DNA from: Pseudomonas vancouverensis
GTDB lineage: Bacteria; Pseudomonadota; Gammaproteobacteria; Pseudomonadales; Pseudomonadaceae
Length of the DNA stretch: 64,000 nt
Assembly: GCF_004348895.1 (NCBI RefSeq)
Contig: NZ_RRZK01000008.1
Location: 1-64,000 of the forward strand
Direction of reading: 5' to 3'
Of the stretch, positions 27,881-36,640 are shown in pieces. The translations under genes and the position numbers were made by a program. The number at the start of each line of letters is the position of its first letter. Positions within the stretch are counted from its first letter, which is position 1. The notes under the pieces are model-generated. The model did no database searches, was not told the origin of the DNA, and was given only the letters and a program-made list of their open reading frames with translations.

Positions 27881-28398
27881 TGAACAACAAACGGGTGGTG
27901 GGTTGGTTGGCGTTCTTCGGCGTAGCCGCGGCGCTGGCCTGGTTGCCGGAATATTTCCAGCAGGCAGACGACGGAGATGCAGTGGTCACGACCACGGCAA
28001 CTTCGGCCAAAGACAAGAAAGCGGCTGCACAGACCACCACAGCGGTGGCGGGTGCAACGGCCGCCATCAAGGACCTGAGCCCGGCAGGCGATCTGTTTGC
28101 CGCCCGCAGCTGGAAAGCGGCGCCGGCCCTGGGCACCGTTGTCGAGCAACCGGTCAACGTGACACCGGTGGTGCAAGCCCCCACTGCACCGCCCCTGCCT
28201 TTCCAGTTTGTCGGAAGGCTGGATGACCGCTCCGATCTGCAGGTGTTTTTGCAGAACGGGGAAAAAATCTACGTCGTGCGCAAAGGGGATGTAATCGACG
28301 AAACCTGGCGGATCGAGCGGATTTCCGATGTGGAATTGAGCCTGGTCTACCTGCCTCTGCATTTATCGCAGACCTTGTCTGTGGGGAGCACGCAATGA
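27877..28398 (+). CDS. PilP/MshK/GspC-like secretin-binding protein
   Basis: A 173-residue protein with an N-terminal membrane helix (about 8-25), a Thr/Ala-rich linker and a C-terminal HR-like beta domain (FQFVGRLDDRSDLQVFLQNG, IYVVRKGDVIDETWRI, LSLVYLPL). This is the PilP/GspC plan that connects the inner-membrane platform to the secretin. Two adjacent ATG codons (27877 and 27880) are possible starts. It overlaps both neighbours by four bases. Confidence 0.83.
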   Translation: MMNNKRVVGWLAFFGVAAALAWLPEYFQQADDGDAVVTTTATSAKDKKAAAQTTTAVAGATAAIKDLSPAGDLFAARSWKAAPALGTVVEQPVNVTPVVQAPTAPPLPFQFVGRLDDRSDLQVFLQNGEKIYVVRKGDVIDETWRIERISDVELSLVYLPLHLSQTLSVGSTQ

Positions 28399-30224
28399 AC
28401 CGATCCCGTTTGCTGTTGAGCCTGTGTGTCTGTGCAGGGCTGGTGGCGTGCAGTACGGCGCAGGTCGCCAACCAGGAAGCGTCCGCGCTGATCGAGCAGG
28501 GCCAGTACGAAGCCGGCCTGGCGCGGATCGAAGAGGGGTTGCGGGAGAATCCCCGGGACACCGAATTGCACCTGCTCCTCAACAGTGGTCGTCTGAAGGC
28601 GGTGACCGCGCTGCTGACCCAGGCCGACAACGCTCGCGCCCAACGGGATTTCGCCACGGCACGCATGACCTACGGCCGGGTGCTCAACATCGAACCGAAC
28701 AACCGCCGTGCCCAGGACTCCCTGCGCCAGCTTGATTACCTGCGCAGCATGGATGAAAAACTCGAACTGGCCCGGGGTGACCTGCGCCGTGGTGACATCT
28801 ACGGTGCCGACCGCCAGGTCAAACAGATCCTCGAACTGGACCCGAAAAACGAAGGCGCCCTGGAGCTGCAAGGCAACATCCGCCTGGTGCAGAGCCGCAA
28901 CGTGGTGCAGTACCCACAGCTGCGTACACGCCTGGATCGGCCGGTAACCCTGGAGTTTCGCGATGCCAACCTGAAAACCATTTTCGAAGTGCTGTCGCAA
29001 GTCGCGGGCCTGAACTTCATCTTCGACAAAGACCTGCGCCCCGACATGAAAGCGACCATCTTCGTGCGCGACGTGCGCATCGAGGATGCCGTCGAATTGC
29101 TGCTGCAACAGAACCAGCTGCACCAGAAAGTGGTGAATGAAAACACCTTGCTGATCTACCCCGACTCACCGCAGAAGCTCAAGGATTATCAAGAGCTGGT
29201 GATGCGCACCTTCTACCTGACTAGCATCGATGCCAACACCGCGCTGAACATGGTCAAGACCATGCTCAAGACCCGCGACGTGTTCGTCGACGAACGCCTC
29301 AATACCCTGACCATGCGCGACACCGGCGACGCCGTGCGCATGGCGGAAAAACTTCTGCAATCCCAGGACCAGTCCAACCCTGAAGTGGTGCTGGAAGTGG
29401 AAGTCATGGAAGTCGCGCACCAGCGCATTCTCGACCTCGGTCTGCAATGGCCGAACACCTTCGGCGTGCTCAACACCGACGGCCAGCCGGTGTCGGTGCT
29501 CGACCAGCTCAAGGGCATCGATTCCAGCCGGATCTCCATCAACCCGGCGCCACAGGCCAAGATCAACGCGGCGGACAAGGACATCAACACCCTCGCCAGT
29601 CCGGTGATCCGCGTGAGCAACCGCGAGCAGGCACGCATCCACATCGGTCAGCGTGTGCCGATCATCAGTGCGACCTCGGTGCCGTCGACCCAGGGCCCGG
29701 TGATCACCGAGAGCGTGACCTACCTCGATGTCGGTCTTAAGCTGGAAGTGCAACCGATCGTGCACCTGAACAACGAAGTGGCGATCAAGATCGCCCTGGA
29801 AGTCAGTAACGCCACCTCGCTGGAACCGACTCGCCAGGGCACCATCCCGGTCCAGGTTGACACCCGCAACGCCCAGACCACCTTGCGCCTGCACGACGGT
29901 GAAACCCAGATCCTCGCCGGCCTGATGCGCAACGACCGTGGTTCGACCGGTAACAAGATCCCTGGTCTTGGCGACATTCCTGGCCTGGGTCGTCTGTTCG
30001 GCAGCAACAAGGACGATGTCAGCAAGTCCGAGCTGGTGCTGTCGATCACCCCGCGGATCGTGCGCAACCTGCCGTACCAGAGCCCGTCGGACATGGAATT
30101 CCCGACCGGCACCGAAACCAGCATGCACATCCAGGCTCCGGACCGTTCGATGGGTGAATCAGTACAGACCGACAGCCGTCTGGACAACTCCGTCGCCACC
30201 CACGTTGTCGTCGAGAAGCCTTGA
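28395..30224 (+). CDS. gspD: Lipoprotein secretin (GspD/MshL-like outer-membrane channel)
   Basis: A 609-residue secretin. A lipobox LVAC at Cys19 predicts a lipid anchor, so it may self-target to the outer membrane like the liposecretin HxcQ. TPR-like helices follow (25-170), then a secretin N-domain (VTLEFRDANLKTIFEVLSQV), an N1 domain (VMRTFYLTSIDANTALNMVK) and the beta-barrel domain (VEVMEVAHQRILDLGLQW, VGLKLEVQPIV, GNKIPGLGDIPGLGRLF). The pore exports folded proteins or pseudopilus tips. No separate pilotin is seen. The next gene starts two bases after its stop. Confidence 0.94.
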   Translation: MNRSRLLLSLCVCAGLVACSTAQVANQEASALIEQGQYEAGLARIEEGLRENPRDTELHLLLNSGRLKAVTALLTQADNARAQRDFATARMTYGRVLNIEPNNRRAQDSLRQLDYLRSMDEKLELARGDLRRGDIYGADRQVKQILELDPKNEGALELQGNIRLVQSRNVVQYPQLRTRLDRPVTLEFRDANLKTIFEVLSQVAGLNFIFDKDLRPDMKATIFVRDVRIEDAVELLLQQNQLHQKVVNENTLLIYPDSPQKLKDYQELVMRTFYLTSIDANTALNMVKTMLKTRDVFVDERLNTLTMRDTGDAVRMAEKLLQSQDQSNPEVVLEVEVMEVAHQRILDLGLQWPNTFGVLNTDGQPVSVLDQLKGIDSSRISINPAPQAKINAADKDINTLASPVIRVSNREQARIHIGQRVPIISATSVPSTQGPVITESVTYLDVGLKLEVQPIVHLNNEVAIKIALEVSNATSLEPTRQGTIPVQVDTRNAQTTLRLHDGETQILAGLMRNDRGSTGNKIPGLGDIPGLGRLFGSNKDDVSKSELVLSITPRIVRNLPYQSPSDMEFPTGTETSMHIQAPDRSMGESVQTDSRLDNSVATHVVVEKP

Positions 30225-30226
30225 TC

Positions 30227-30700
30227 ATGAACGCCTCGCAACGCGGTTTTACCTTGATCGAAGTCGTGGTGACGCTGGCCCTGATCGGCCTGCTGGCCGG
30301 TATGGCCGCACCGCTGACCGAGACCCTGGTGCGCCGGGGCAAGGAGCAGGACCTGCGCACCGCGCTGTACCAGATTCGCGATGCCATCGACGCCTACAAA
30401 CGTGCCTACGACGCCGGCTACATCGAGAAGTCCCTGGACAGCAGCGGCTACCCGCCGAGCCTGAAAGTACTGGTCGATGGCGTGCGTGACGTGCGCAGTG
30501 CCAAGGGGGCCAAGTTCTATTTCCTGCGGCGCATCCCCCGTGACCCGCTGGTGACGGCCAAGCGTGACGACGAAGGTGGTTGGGGGTTGCGTTCCTATGA
30601 CAGTTCGGCCGAAAACCCACGCGAAGGTGAAGACGTCTTTGACGTTTACTCCAAGGCGCGGGGCAAGGGCCTCAACGGCATCGCGTACCGGGAGTGGTGA
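30227..30700 (+). CDS. Pseudopilin (GspG-like), first of three
   Basis: A 157-residue type IV pilin-like protein with the cleavage site RG/FTLIE after a six-residue leader, a hydrophobic helix (VVVTLALIGLLAGMAAPLTE) and a GspG-like globular part with YPPSLKVLVDGV and FYFLRRIPRDPL. Glu at +5 is present. It probably forms part of the pseudopilus. The start at 30227 gives the usual short leader. Confidence 0.9.
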   Translation: MNASQRGFTLIEVVVTLALIGLLAGMAAPLTETLVRRGKEQDLRTALYQIRDAIDAYKRAYDAGYIEKSLDSSGYPPSLKVLVDGVRDVRSAKGAKFYFLRRIPRDPLVTAKRDDEGGWGLRSYDSSAENPREGEDVFDVYSKARGKGLNGIAYREW

Positions 30701-30704
30701 CATC

Positions 30705-31079
30705 ATGCGCCGGGAAAAGGGCTTTACCTTGCTGGAATTGATGGTGGTCATGGCAATCATCGCCACCCTGATGACCATCGCCTTGCCGCGTTATTTCAAC
30801 AGCCTGGAGGCGTCCAAGGAGACCACCCTGCGCCAGAGCCTGTCGGCCATGCGCGAGGCGCTGGATCACTACTACGGCGACACCGGGCGCTACCCCGATT
30901 CCCTCGACCAACTGGTGGAACTGCGCTACCTGCGCGTGCAGCCGACCGACCCGATTGCCGAGCGCAAGGACACCTGGGTACTGGTCGCACCGCCGGACGG
31001 CGTGGCGGGCGGCGTCGCCGATATCAAGAGCGGTGCTTCAGGGAGGGCCCGTGATGGCAGCCTTTATTCCGAGTGGTAG
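30705..31079 (+). CDS. Pseudopilin (GspG-like), second of three
   Basis: A 124-residue pilin-like protein with the site KG/FTLLE after MRREK, a hydrophobic helix and a compact domain with YGDTGRYPDSLDQLVEL and DPIAERKDTWVLV. Glu at +5 is present. It is shorter than classical GspG and lacks the Asp/Gly calcium loop. Its stop lies inside the next gene, which overlaps it by 26 bases. Confidence 0.9.
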   Translation: MRREKGFTLLELMVVMAIIATLMTIALPRYFNSLEASKETTLRQSLSAMREALDHYYGDTGRYPDSLDQLVELRYLRVQPTDPIAERKDTWVLVAPPDGVAGGVADIKSGASGRARDGSLYSEW

Positions 31080-31593
31080 CGCCTCGCACCAGGACGGCTT
31101 CACCTACCTGGGTGTGCTGTTCCTGATCATGGTGATGGGCATGGGCCTGGCCAGCGCTGCCGAATTGTGGGCCACCGCGGCACGGCGTGATCGCGAGCGC
31201 CAGCTGCTGTGGGTCGGTACCCAGTACGCTCAGGCGTTGCGCAGTTACTACCGCAGCTCGCCCGGTGTGGCGCTGTACCCCAAGGAGCTGGCGGACCTGT
31301 TGCAGGACGAGCGTTTTCCATCGCCCAAGCACCACATGCGCCACCTGTATCCGGACCCGATCGGCGGCGGGGAGTGGGCGCTGATGCGCGGTGTCGACGG
31401 ACGCATCACCGGGGTCTATTGCCCTTCGACCGAGAAGCCGTTGAAGCAGGTGAACTTCCCCAGCCAGTGGTCGGATTTCAACGGCATGGCCAGCTACAAG
31501 GACTGGCAGTTCGTCGCCGAGAAAGCCTTCCTCGACGGCCCTTCGGGACCGGTGAAAGGCCAATCCACTTCACCCCAGGCGTTGCAGCCATGA
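31054..31593 (+). CDS. Atypical pseudopilin lacking Glu5, third of three
   Basis: A 179-residue protein with a pilin-like site DG/FTYLG followed by a hydrophobic helix (VLFLIMVMGMGLASAAELW). At +5 the normal Glu is Gly, a feature typical of tip-located minor pseudopilins such as GspK. The globular part (YPKELADLLQDERFPSPKHH, LYPDPIGGGEWALM) is like the other pseudopilins. GGGAGGG at 31041-31047 supports the start. It overlaps csgE by four bases, which ties the curli genes to the secretion operon. Confidence 0.85.
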   Translation: MAAFIPSGSASHQDGFTYLGVLFLIMVMGMGLASAAELWATAARRDRERQLLWVGTQYAQALRSYYRSSPGVALYPKELADLLQDERFPSPKHHMRHLYPDPIGGGEWALMRGVDGRITGVYCPSTEKPLKQVNFPSQWSDFNGMASYKDWQFVAEKAFLDGPSGPVKGQSTSPQALQP

Positions 31594-31982
31594 ACCGGCA
31601 CTGGCTGATGGCACTGCTCCTGTCGCTGCTGGCGAGCTGCGCCTGGGCGGGTGAAGAAGACGAGATGCTCGGCTTCATCATCGACGACACGATTTCGCAC
31701 ATCGGCCACGATTTTTACTACTCGTTCAGTGAACGCCTGCGCGCCACCAGCCGCATGGATTTCAACCTGGTGGTCCGGGAAAGACCGTCGGCACGCTGGG
31801 GCAGCCTGGTGACCGTGGAGTTTCAGCAAAGACTGGTTTATCGGCGATTCCTGCCGCCGAACACCGTGGAGTTGAAGGACGAGGCTTATGAGGCCGCCGA
31901 TCTGGTTCGCATGGAGATCGTGCGGCGCAAGCTGGAAGCCTTGTTGCAGGACACCACCGACCTTGAGAGGGACGAACTATGA
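31590..31982 (+). CDS. csgE: Curli assembly factor CsgE
   Basis: A 130-residue periplasmic protein with a signal peptide (MNRHWLMALLLSLLASCAWA). It has clear CsgE signatures: DDTISHIGHDFYYSFSERL and RERPSARWGSLVTVEF correspond to the strongly conserved E. coli CsgE segments. CsgE caps the CsgG pore from the periplasm and gives substrate specificity. It overlaps the pseudopilin gene before it and csgF after it, each by four bases. No csgA or csgB is found in the window. Confidence 0.93.
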   Translation: MNRHWLMALLLSLLASCAWAGEEDEMLGFIIDDTISHIGHDFYYSFSERLRATSRMDFNLVVRERPSARWGSLVTVEFQQRLVYRRFLPPNTVELKDEAYEAADLVRMEIVRRKLEALLQDTTDLERDEL

Positions 31983-32422
31983 ACACCGCACACTTCTCGA
32001 CGCGCAGGGGCAGCCAGTGGTTGATCGGGCTGGTGTTATTGGGGGCTGGCAGTTGCGGCGTGGTCCAGGCGACAGAACTGGTCTACACGCCCATCAACCC
32101 CTCGTTTGGCGGCAACCCGTTGAACGGCACCTGGTTGCTCAACAACGCCCAGGCGCAGAACGATTTCGACGACCCTGACCTGAAAAAACGCACCACGGTG
32201 GCCGGCACTTCGGCCCTGGAACGTTTTACCTCGCAGTTGCAGTCACGGTTGCTGGGGCAACTGCTCGACAACATCTCCACCGGCAATACGGGGAGCCTGT
32301 CCACGGACGCTTTCATCGTCAACGTCGTCGACGACTCCGGCGCCCTGACGATCAACGTCACCGACCGGGCAACCGGTGAAGTCTCGGAAATTCAGGTTAA
32401 CGGCGTTACTACCTCCCCTTGA
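31979..32422 (+). CDS. csgF: Curli assembly factor CsgF
   Basis: A 147-residue exported protein with the CsgF core: TPINPSFGGNPLNGTWLLNN, AQAQNDFDDP, FTSQLQSRLLGQLLDNISTG and INVTDRATGEVSEIQVNG. In E. coli CsgF binds the outer face of CsgG and helps nucleate curli fibres. The leader is longer than usual but ends in a normal site (VVQA). It overlaps csgE by four bases and precedes csgG by 30 bases. Confidence 0.94.
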   Translation: MNTAHFSTRRGSQWLIGLVLLGAGSCGVVQATELVYTPINPSFGGNPLNGTWLLNNAQAQNDFDDPDLKKRTTVAGTSALERFTSQLQSRLLGQLLDNISTGNTGSLSTDAFIVNVVDDSGALTINVTDRATGEVSEIQVNGVTTSP

Positions 32423-32452
32423 CGGGGATCGGGCCGATGGGGAGTTACGGAC

Positions 32453-33316
32453 ATGAAAAAAATAATTTTGCTAGGGATGCTGCTGGCGCTGCTGCAAGGC
32501 TGTGGTCTGCGCGAACCGATGCCTGCCGAGCAGGACACCGATACGCCGACCCTGACCCCCAGGGCCTCGACCTACTATGACTTGCTGAACATGCCTCGGC
32601 CCAAGGGCAAGCTGATGGCGGTGGTCTACGGTTTCCGCGACCAGACCGGGCAGTACAAGCCGACCCCTGCCAGCTCGTTTTCCACCAGCGTCACCCAAGG
32701 CGCGGCGAGCATGTTGATGGATGCCTTGCAGGCCAGTGGCTGGTTTGTGGTGCTGGAACGTGAAGGGCTGCAGAACCTGCTGACCGAGCGCAAGATCATT
32801 CGCGCCTCGCAGAAGAAACCCAATACCCCGGTGAACATCCTCGGTGAGCTGCCACCCTTGCAGGCGGCGAACATGATGCTCGAGGGCGGCATCATCGCCT
32901 ACGACACCAACGTGCGCAGCGGCGGGGAAGGGGCGCGGTATCTGGGCATCGACATTTCCCGGGAGTATCGCGTCGATCAGGTGACGGTGAACCTGCGGGC
33001 GGTGGATGTGCGCAGTGGGCAGGTGCTGGCCAACGTGATGACCAGCAAGACCATCTATTCGGTGGGTCGTAGTGCCGGGGTGTTCAAGTTCATCGAGTTC
33101 AAGAAGTTGTTGGAGGCTGAGGTGGGTTACACCACTAACGAGCCGGCGCAGTTGTGTGTGTTGTCGGCGATCGAGGCGGCGGTGGGGCATTTGCTGGCGC
33201 AGGGGATCGAGCGGCATTTGTGGCAGGTGGCGGGGGATAATTCGCAGCCGGCGCAGAATGAGACTCTGGATCGGTATTTGACTCAGAACAAGGTTGATCC
33301 TGAGAGTTCGCAGTGA
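32453..33316 (+). CDS. csgG: Curli secretion channel lipoprotein CsgG
   Basis: A 287-residue outer-membrane lipoprotein with a lipobox LLQGC at Cys17. The CsgG body is clear: TYYDLLNMPRPKGKLMAVVY, FRDQTGQYKPTPASSFSTSV, WFVVLEREGLQNLLTERKII, and the barrel segments around 160-220 (YLGIDISREYRVDQVTVNLR, KTIYSVGRSAGVFKFI). CsgG is a nonameric pore that exports unfolded curli subunits. It is the last gene of the secretion operon. Export of another partly unfolded protein is possible because no curli subunit is encoded here. Confidence 0.95.
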   Translation: MKKIILLGMLLALLQGCGLREPMPAEQDTDTPTLTPRASTYYDLLNMPRPKGKLMAVVYGFRDQTGQYKPTPASSFSTSVTQGAASMLMDALQASGWFVVLEREGLQNLLTERKIIRASQKKPNTPVNILGELPPLQAANMMLEGGIIAYDTNVRSGGEGARYLGIDISREYRVDQVTVNLRAVDVRSGQVLANVMTSKTIYSVGRSAGVFKFIEFKKLLEAEVGYTTNEPAQLCVLSAIEAAVGHLLAQGIERHLWQVAGDNSQPAQNETLDRYLTQNKVDPESSQ

Positions 33317-33394
33317 GCTTGGTTTGTGAGCCTTGGCGGCCTTCGGGCCGACCAGGCTTTGGGTTGATGGTGTGCATATCCGTTGCTGAGGTAA

Positions 33395-33690
33395 CGGCGG
33401 CTTATGGTTCCGCTCTTACAGCGGGTCACTTTTGACAAACGCCTCAAAAGTAACCAAAAGGGCTTGCCCCGGCGTTCGGCCCCTCGCTGGGGCTCGGGGT
33501 CCCTTCGTTCCGGGATTCATCCGGGGGCATCGCCTACGGTTTGCTTCGCTGCACCTCCTCTCGATGTGTGCGGCTTCGCCGCACGGTCGCTACGCTCCCA
33601 CCCCCGGATAAACCCCTCCACTCAGCCTGCCGAAGGGGCCGGCAGATCAAGAGCTTTTGTCGAGCTAACGCTCATCCTGTTGAGTGGTTA
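33395..33690. repeat. Long intergenic repeat (copy B)
   Basis: Bases 33514-33690 repeat 1-173 with few changes. Bases 33395-33480 are an imperfect palindrome (GGGTCACTTTTG...CTCAAAAGTAACC) and match 472-604 in inverted orientation. The 600-base gap from csgG to the Nudix gene holds no convincing gene. Confidence 0.88.
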
Positions 33691-33730
33691 GGAGCGGGCG
33701 GTGGGCACGGCTGTTGCTGTTGCTGGCCTT

Positions 33731-33880
33731 CCAGCCGACATGAATCTTGCGGCTGCATCTATTCCAAATGTGGGAGCGAGCTTGCTCCGGGCGGTGTTCC
33801 TTCGAAGGCGGCCTGCCAGCCGACCTGAATCTTGCGGATGCATCTAATCCAATTGTGGGAGCGAGCTTGCTCGCGATGAC
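33731..33880. repeat. Two tandem 85-base units, each with a REP core
   Basis: The unit CCAGCCGACMTGAATCTTGC ... GTGGGAGCGAGCTTGCTC occurs twice, starting at 33731 and 33816. The REP cores lie at 33769 and 33854 in the same orientation, unlike the inverted pairs elsewhere. Confidence 0.88.
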
Positions 33881-33918
33881 GTCCGTTCATCCAAAAAATC
33901 TTTCCCTGACACAACCCT

Positions 33919-34359
33919 TTAAACCCGCTCCAACATCTCAACAAGTTTCTCCGGCCACACCGTTTCCCTGGTCTCCCTTAACTCCGCCACCGACCACCAT
34001 TTATGCTCCGCCATCACCCGCACTTCATGCGCTGTCCACCCCTCGCGGGACAGTGCCTCACCCTCGGTCCGCACGACAAAATACCGCTCCACCGACAACA
34101 CGGTTTCACCACTGGGCAGCAGCATCGCAAAGCGTCGCTCTGCAATGCTCGATCCCACGGCTTCAACCTGAATCCCTGTCTCTTCGAACAACTCGCGAAC
34201 CGCAGCCTCTTCAAATGTTTCCCCCGGCTCAAGACCACCGCCCGGTGTCGCCCAATGGTTTTTCCCGTCCAGTGCATCGCCCTTGTGGCGAAAGTGGAAC
34301 AGCAGCACCTGGTTCGCTGGGTTGATCACCAGCAGGCGCGCTGAATCTCGTTGGCGCAT
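33919..34359 (-). CDS. Nudix hydrolase
   Basis: A 146-residue Nudix protein with a complete Nudix box at 41-63: Gly41, Glu47, Arg55-Glu56, Glu59-Glu60 and Gly62 (GGLEPGETFEEAAVRELFEE). It hydrolyses a nucleoside diphosphate linked to another group; the substrate cannot be told. The loop HFRHKGDALDGKNHWATPGG is typical of small housekeeping members. The ribosome site is weak. Confidence 0.92.
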   Translation of the reverse strand: MRQRDSARLLVINPANQVLLFHFRHKGDALDGKNHWATPGGGLEPGETFEEAAVRELFEETGIQVEAVGSSIAERRFAMLLPSGETVLSVERYFVVRTEGEALSREGWTAHEVRVMAEHKWWSVAELRETRETVWPEKLVEMLERV

Positions 34360-34448
34360 GATTTTCCGTCCATGAAAGTAAAGAAGCCGCAGGGGTCGCT
34401 GCGGCTCGAAAGGTTAGGGTTCAGATTGGCAAAGCGATAACGGGAGGG

Positions 34449-35822
34449 TTACGCCACCACCCGATAACACGGCACATAGGCCGCGCCACCCGGCAGTTTC
34501 ATCCGGTGTTGGGCGACGAAGGCTTTGAGCAGTTGATCCAGCGGTTGCATGATCGCGGGGTCGCCGTGGATTTGGTACGGGCCGTGTTCTTCGATCAGGC
34601 GGATGCCCTTGTCCTTGACGTTGCCGGCGACGATGCCGGAGAAGGCGCGGCGCAGGTTGGCCGCCAGTTCGTGGGGTGGCAGGTCGTGGCTGAGTTTCAG
34701 GTTGGCCATGTTTTCGTGGGTCGGGTCGAACGGGCGCTGGAAGCCTTCGTCGATTTTCAACAGCCAGTTGAAGTGGAACGCGTCGTTGCGCTCGCGGCGG
34801 AATTGCTTCACGGCCTTGAGGCCCTGGGTCATCTGGCGGGCGACTTCGACCGGGTCGTCGATGATGATCTGGTAGTGCTGGCGGGCCGCTTCGCCGAGGG
34901 TGGCGGTGACGAAGGCGTCCAGTTGTTCCAGGTACGCCGCGGCGTGTTTCGGGCCGGTGAGGATGACCGGGAAGGGCAGGCCTTCGTTGCCCGGGTGCAT
35001 GAGGATGCCGAGCAGGTAGAGGAACTCTTCGGCGGTGCCGGCGCCGCCCGGGAAGATGATGATGCCGTGGCCGACGCGGACGAAGGCTTCCAGGCGTTTT
35101 TCGATGTCCGGCAGGATCACCAGTTCGTTGACGATCGGGTTCGGCGCTTCGGCGGCGATGATGCCGGGTTCCGTCAGGCCCAGGTAGCGGCCGCCGTGGA
35201 TGCGTTGCTTGGCGTGGGCGATGGTGGCGCCTTTCATCGGGCCTTTCATCACGCCGGGGCCGCAGCCGGTGCAGATGTCGAGGCTGCGCAGGCCCAGTTC
35301 GTGGCCGACTTTTTTGGTGTATTTGTATTCTTCGGTGTTGATCGAGTGGCCGCCCCAGCACACCACGATCTTCGGCTCGACGCCGGGGCGCAGGGTGCGG
35401 GCGTTGCGCAGCAGGTGGAAGACGTAGTCGCTGATGCCCTGGGAGTTGCTCAGGTCGATGCGCTGGCTGTCGAGTTCGTTCTCGGTGTAGACGATGTCAC
35501 GCAGGGCGCTGAACAGCATTTCCCGGGTGCTGGCGATCATTTCGCCGTCGACGAAGGCATCGGCGGGGGCATTGAGCAGTTCCAGGCGCACGCCGCGGTC
35601 CTGCTGGTGAATGCGGATTTCAAAGTCTTTATAGGCTTCAAGGATGGTCTTGGCGTTGTCGACATGGGCGCCGGTGTTGAGGATGGCCAGGGCGCACTGG
35701 CGGAAGATGTTGTAAGTGCTGCCGGAACCGGCTTCGCTCAATTGCTGCACTTCGCGTTGCGAGAGGGTTTCCAGGCTGCCCTTCGGGCTGACCGAGGCGT
35801 TGATTACTTGTCGTTGGGTCAT
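34449..35822 (-). CDS. ppnN: Nucleotide 5'-monophosphate nucleosidase PpnN (YgdH)
   Basis: A 457-residue protein matching PpnN in length and domain plan: an N-terminal DUF4478-like regulatory part, a LOG/Rossmann core with CTGCGPGVMKGPMKGA and the catalytic PGGAGTAEE (258-266), and a C-terminal DUF3412-like domain. PpnN cleaves nucleoside monophosphates to base and ribose 5-phosphate; the E. coli enzyme is activated by ppGpp. AAGGAT precedes the ATG. The gene stands alone. Confidence 0.95.
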   Translation of the reverse strand: MTQRQVINASVSPKGSLETLSQREVQQLSEAGSGSTYNIFRQCALAILNTGAHVDNAKTILEAYKDFEIRIHQQDRGVRLELLNAPADAFVDGEMIASTREMLFSALRDIVYTENELDSQRIDLSNSQGISDYVFHLLRNARTLRPGVEPKIVVCWGGHSINTEEYKYTKKVGHELGLRSLDICTGCGPGVMKGPMKGATIAHAKQRIHGGRYLGLTEPGIIAAEAPNPIVNELVILPDIEKRLEAFVRVGHGIIIFPGGAGTAEEFLYLLGILMHPGNEGLPFPVILTGPKHAAAYLEQLDAFVTATLGEAARQHYQIIIDDPVEVARQMTQGLKAVKQFRRERNDAFHFNWLLKIDEGFQRPFDPTHENMANLKLSHDLPPHELAANLRRAFSGIVAGNVKDKGIRLIEEHGPYQIHGDPAIMQPLDQLLKAFVAQHRMKLPGGAAYVPCYRVVA

Positions 35823-36036
35823 TCAGTGATCCTTAAAACGATGTCACCCGCGCACAACAACGAATGGCATCCGAATAAAATGTATCCATGAAAGAAGATG
35901 GCACGAACCGCACAGTCTCGCCATGTCCCCGAATGACGATGAAAAGGTGAAAAGGCGCTCCAGCATAGCTAAATCCCTCGCAGAGGCGATAATGGCCCGC
36001 TGCCTTTTTGCCCCTGACCCAAGGAAACCCGACGTA

Positions 36037-36564
36037 ATGTTCGAAATCCAGCCGATGAACGCCGATGTTTACCGGCAACAGACACGGCGCAGTACGCTGA
36101 TCATTGCCCTGATATTCCTCGCGCTGGCCATGGTTTTGTCCACGGCGGCGGTGGCCTTGTTCGGCGAGCCCGGGGGCGACAACCTGCGGTTCAACGTCGG
36201 TGGCGTGTTCGTCGCGGTCCTGCTGATGGCGGCGTTGATGCGCAAGGTGTTCTGGACCCAGGCGTGGATGGCCCCGGCCGTCTACAGCTGGCGGCTCAAG
36301 CGCAGCCTGATGGCCATCACCAACGTCATGCACCATGTGAAAACGGCTGTTGAGGCGGGTGATCCGACGGCCATGAAGCTGCTGCGTTTCTACCATCTTG
36401 GGTTGAACCAGATGCATCAACTGGACGGCAACTCCAGCGATCATGGGCAATTGATCCGGGAAATGGATGAGCACAAGGAACGGATGGAGGCGTTGGCGAT
36501 CGATATCGACCAGACCCGATTCGATCCGGCCTGGATCGAGGCAATGAAGTCGGCCTCGCGTTGA
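36037..36564 (+). CDS. DUF3087-family membrane protein
   Basis: A 175-residue protein with two membrane helices (about 18-42 and 52-72) and a soluble helical C-terminus (MKLLRFYHLGLNQMHQLDGN, REMDEHKERMEALAIDID). It matches the DUF3087 family of unknown function. The ATG at 36037 is preferred over 35923, since AAGGAAA lies at 36021-36027 and the family starts there. Confidence 0.85.
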   Translation: MFEIQPMNADVYRQQTRRSTLIIALIFLALAMVLSTAAVALFGEPGGDNLRFNVGGVFVAVLLMAALMRKVFWTQAWMAPAVYSWRLKRSLMAITNVMHHVKTAVEAGDPTAMKLLRFYHLGLNQMHQLDGNSSDHGQLIREMDEHKERMEALAIDIDQTRFDPAWIEAMKSASR

Positions 36565-36640
36565 CACGGCCTGCGATCAGGCCAATGAGCATAAAAGGCG
36601 GCCAGGATCGGTCGTCGGTAAACGAAAACCAGGGAGCCGC

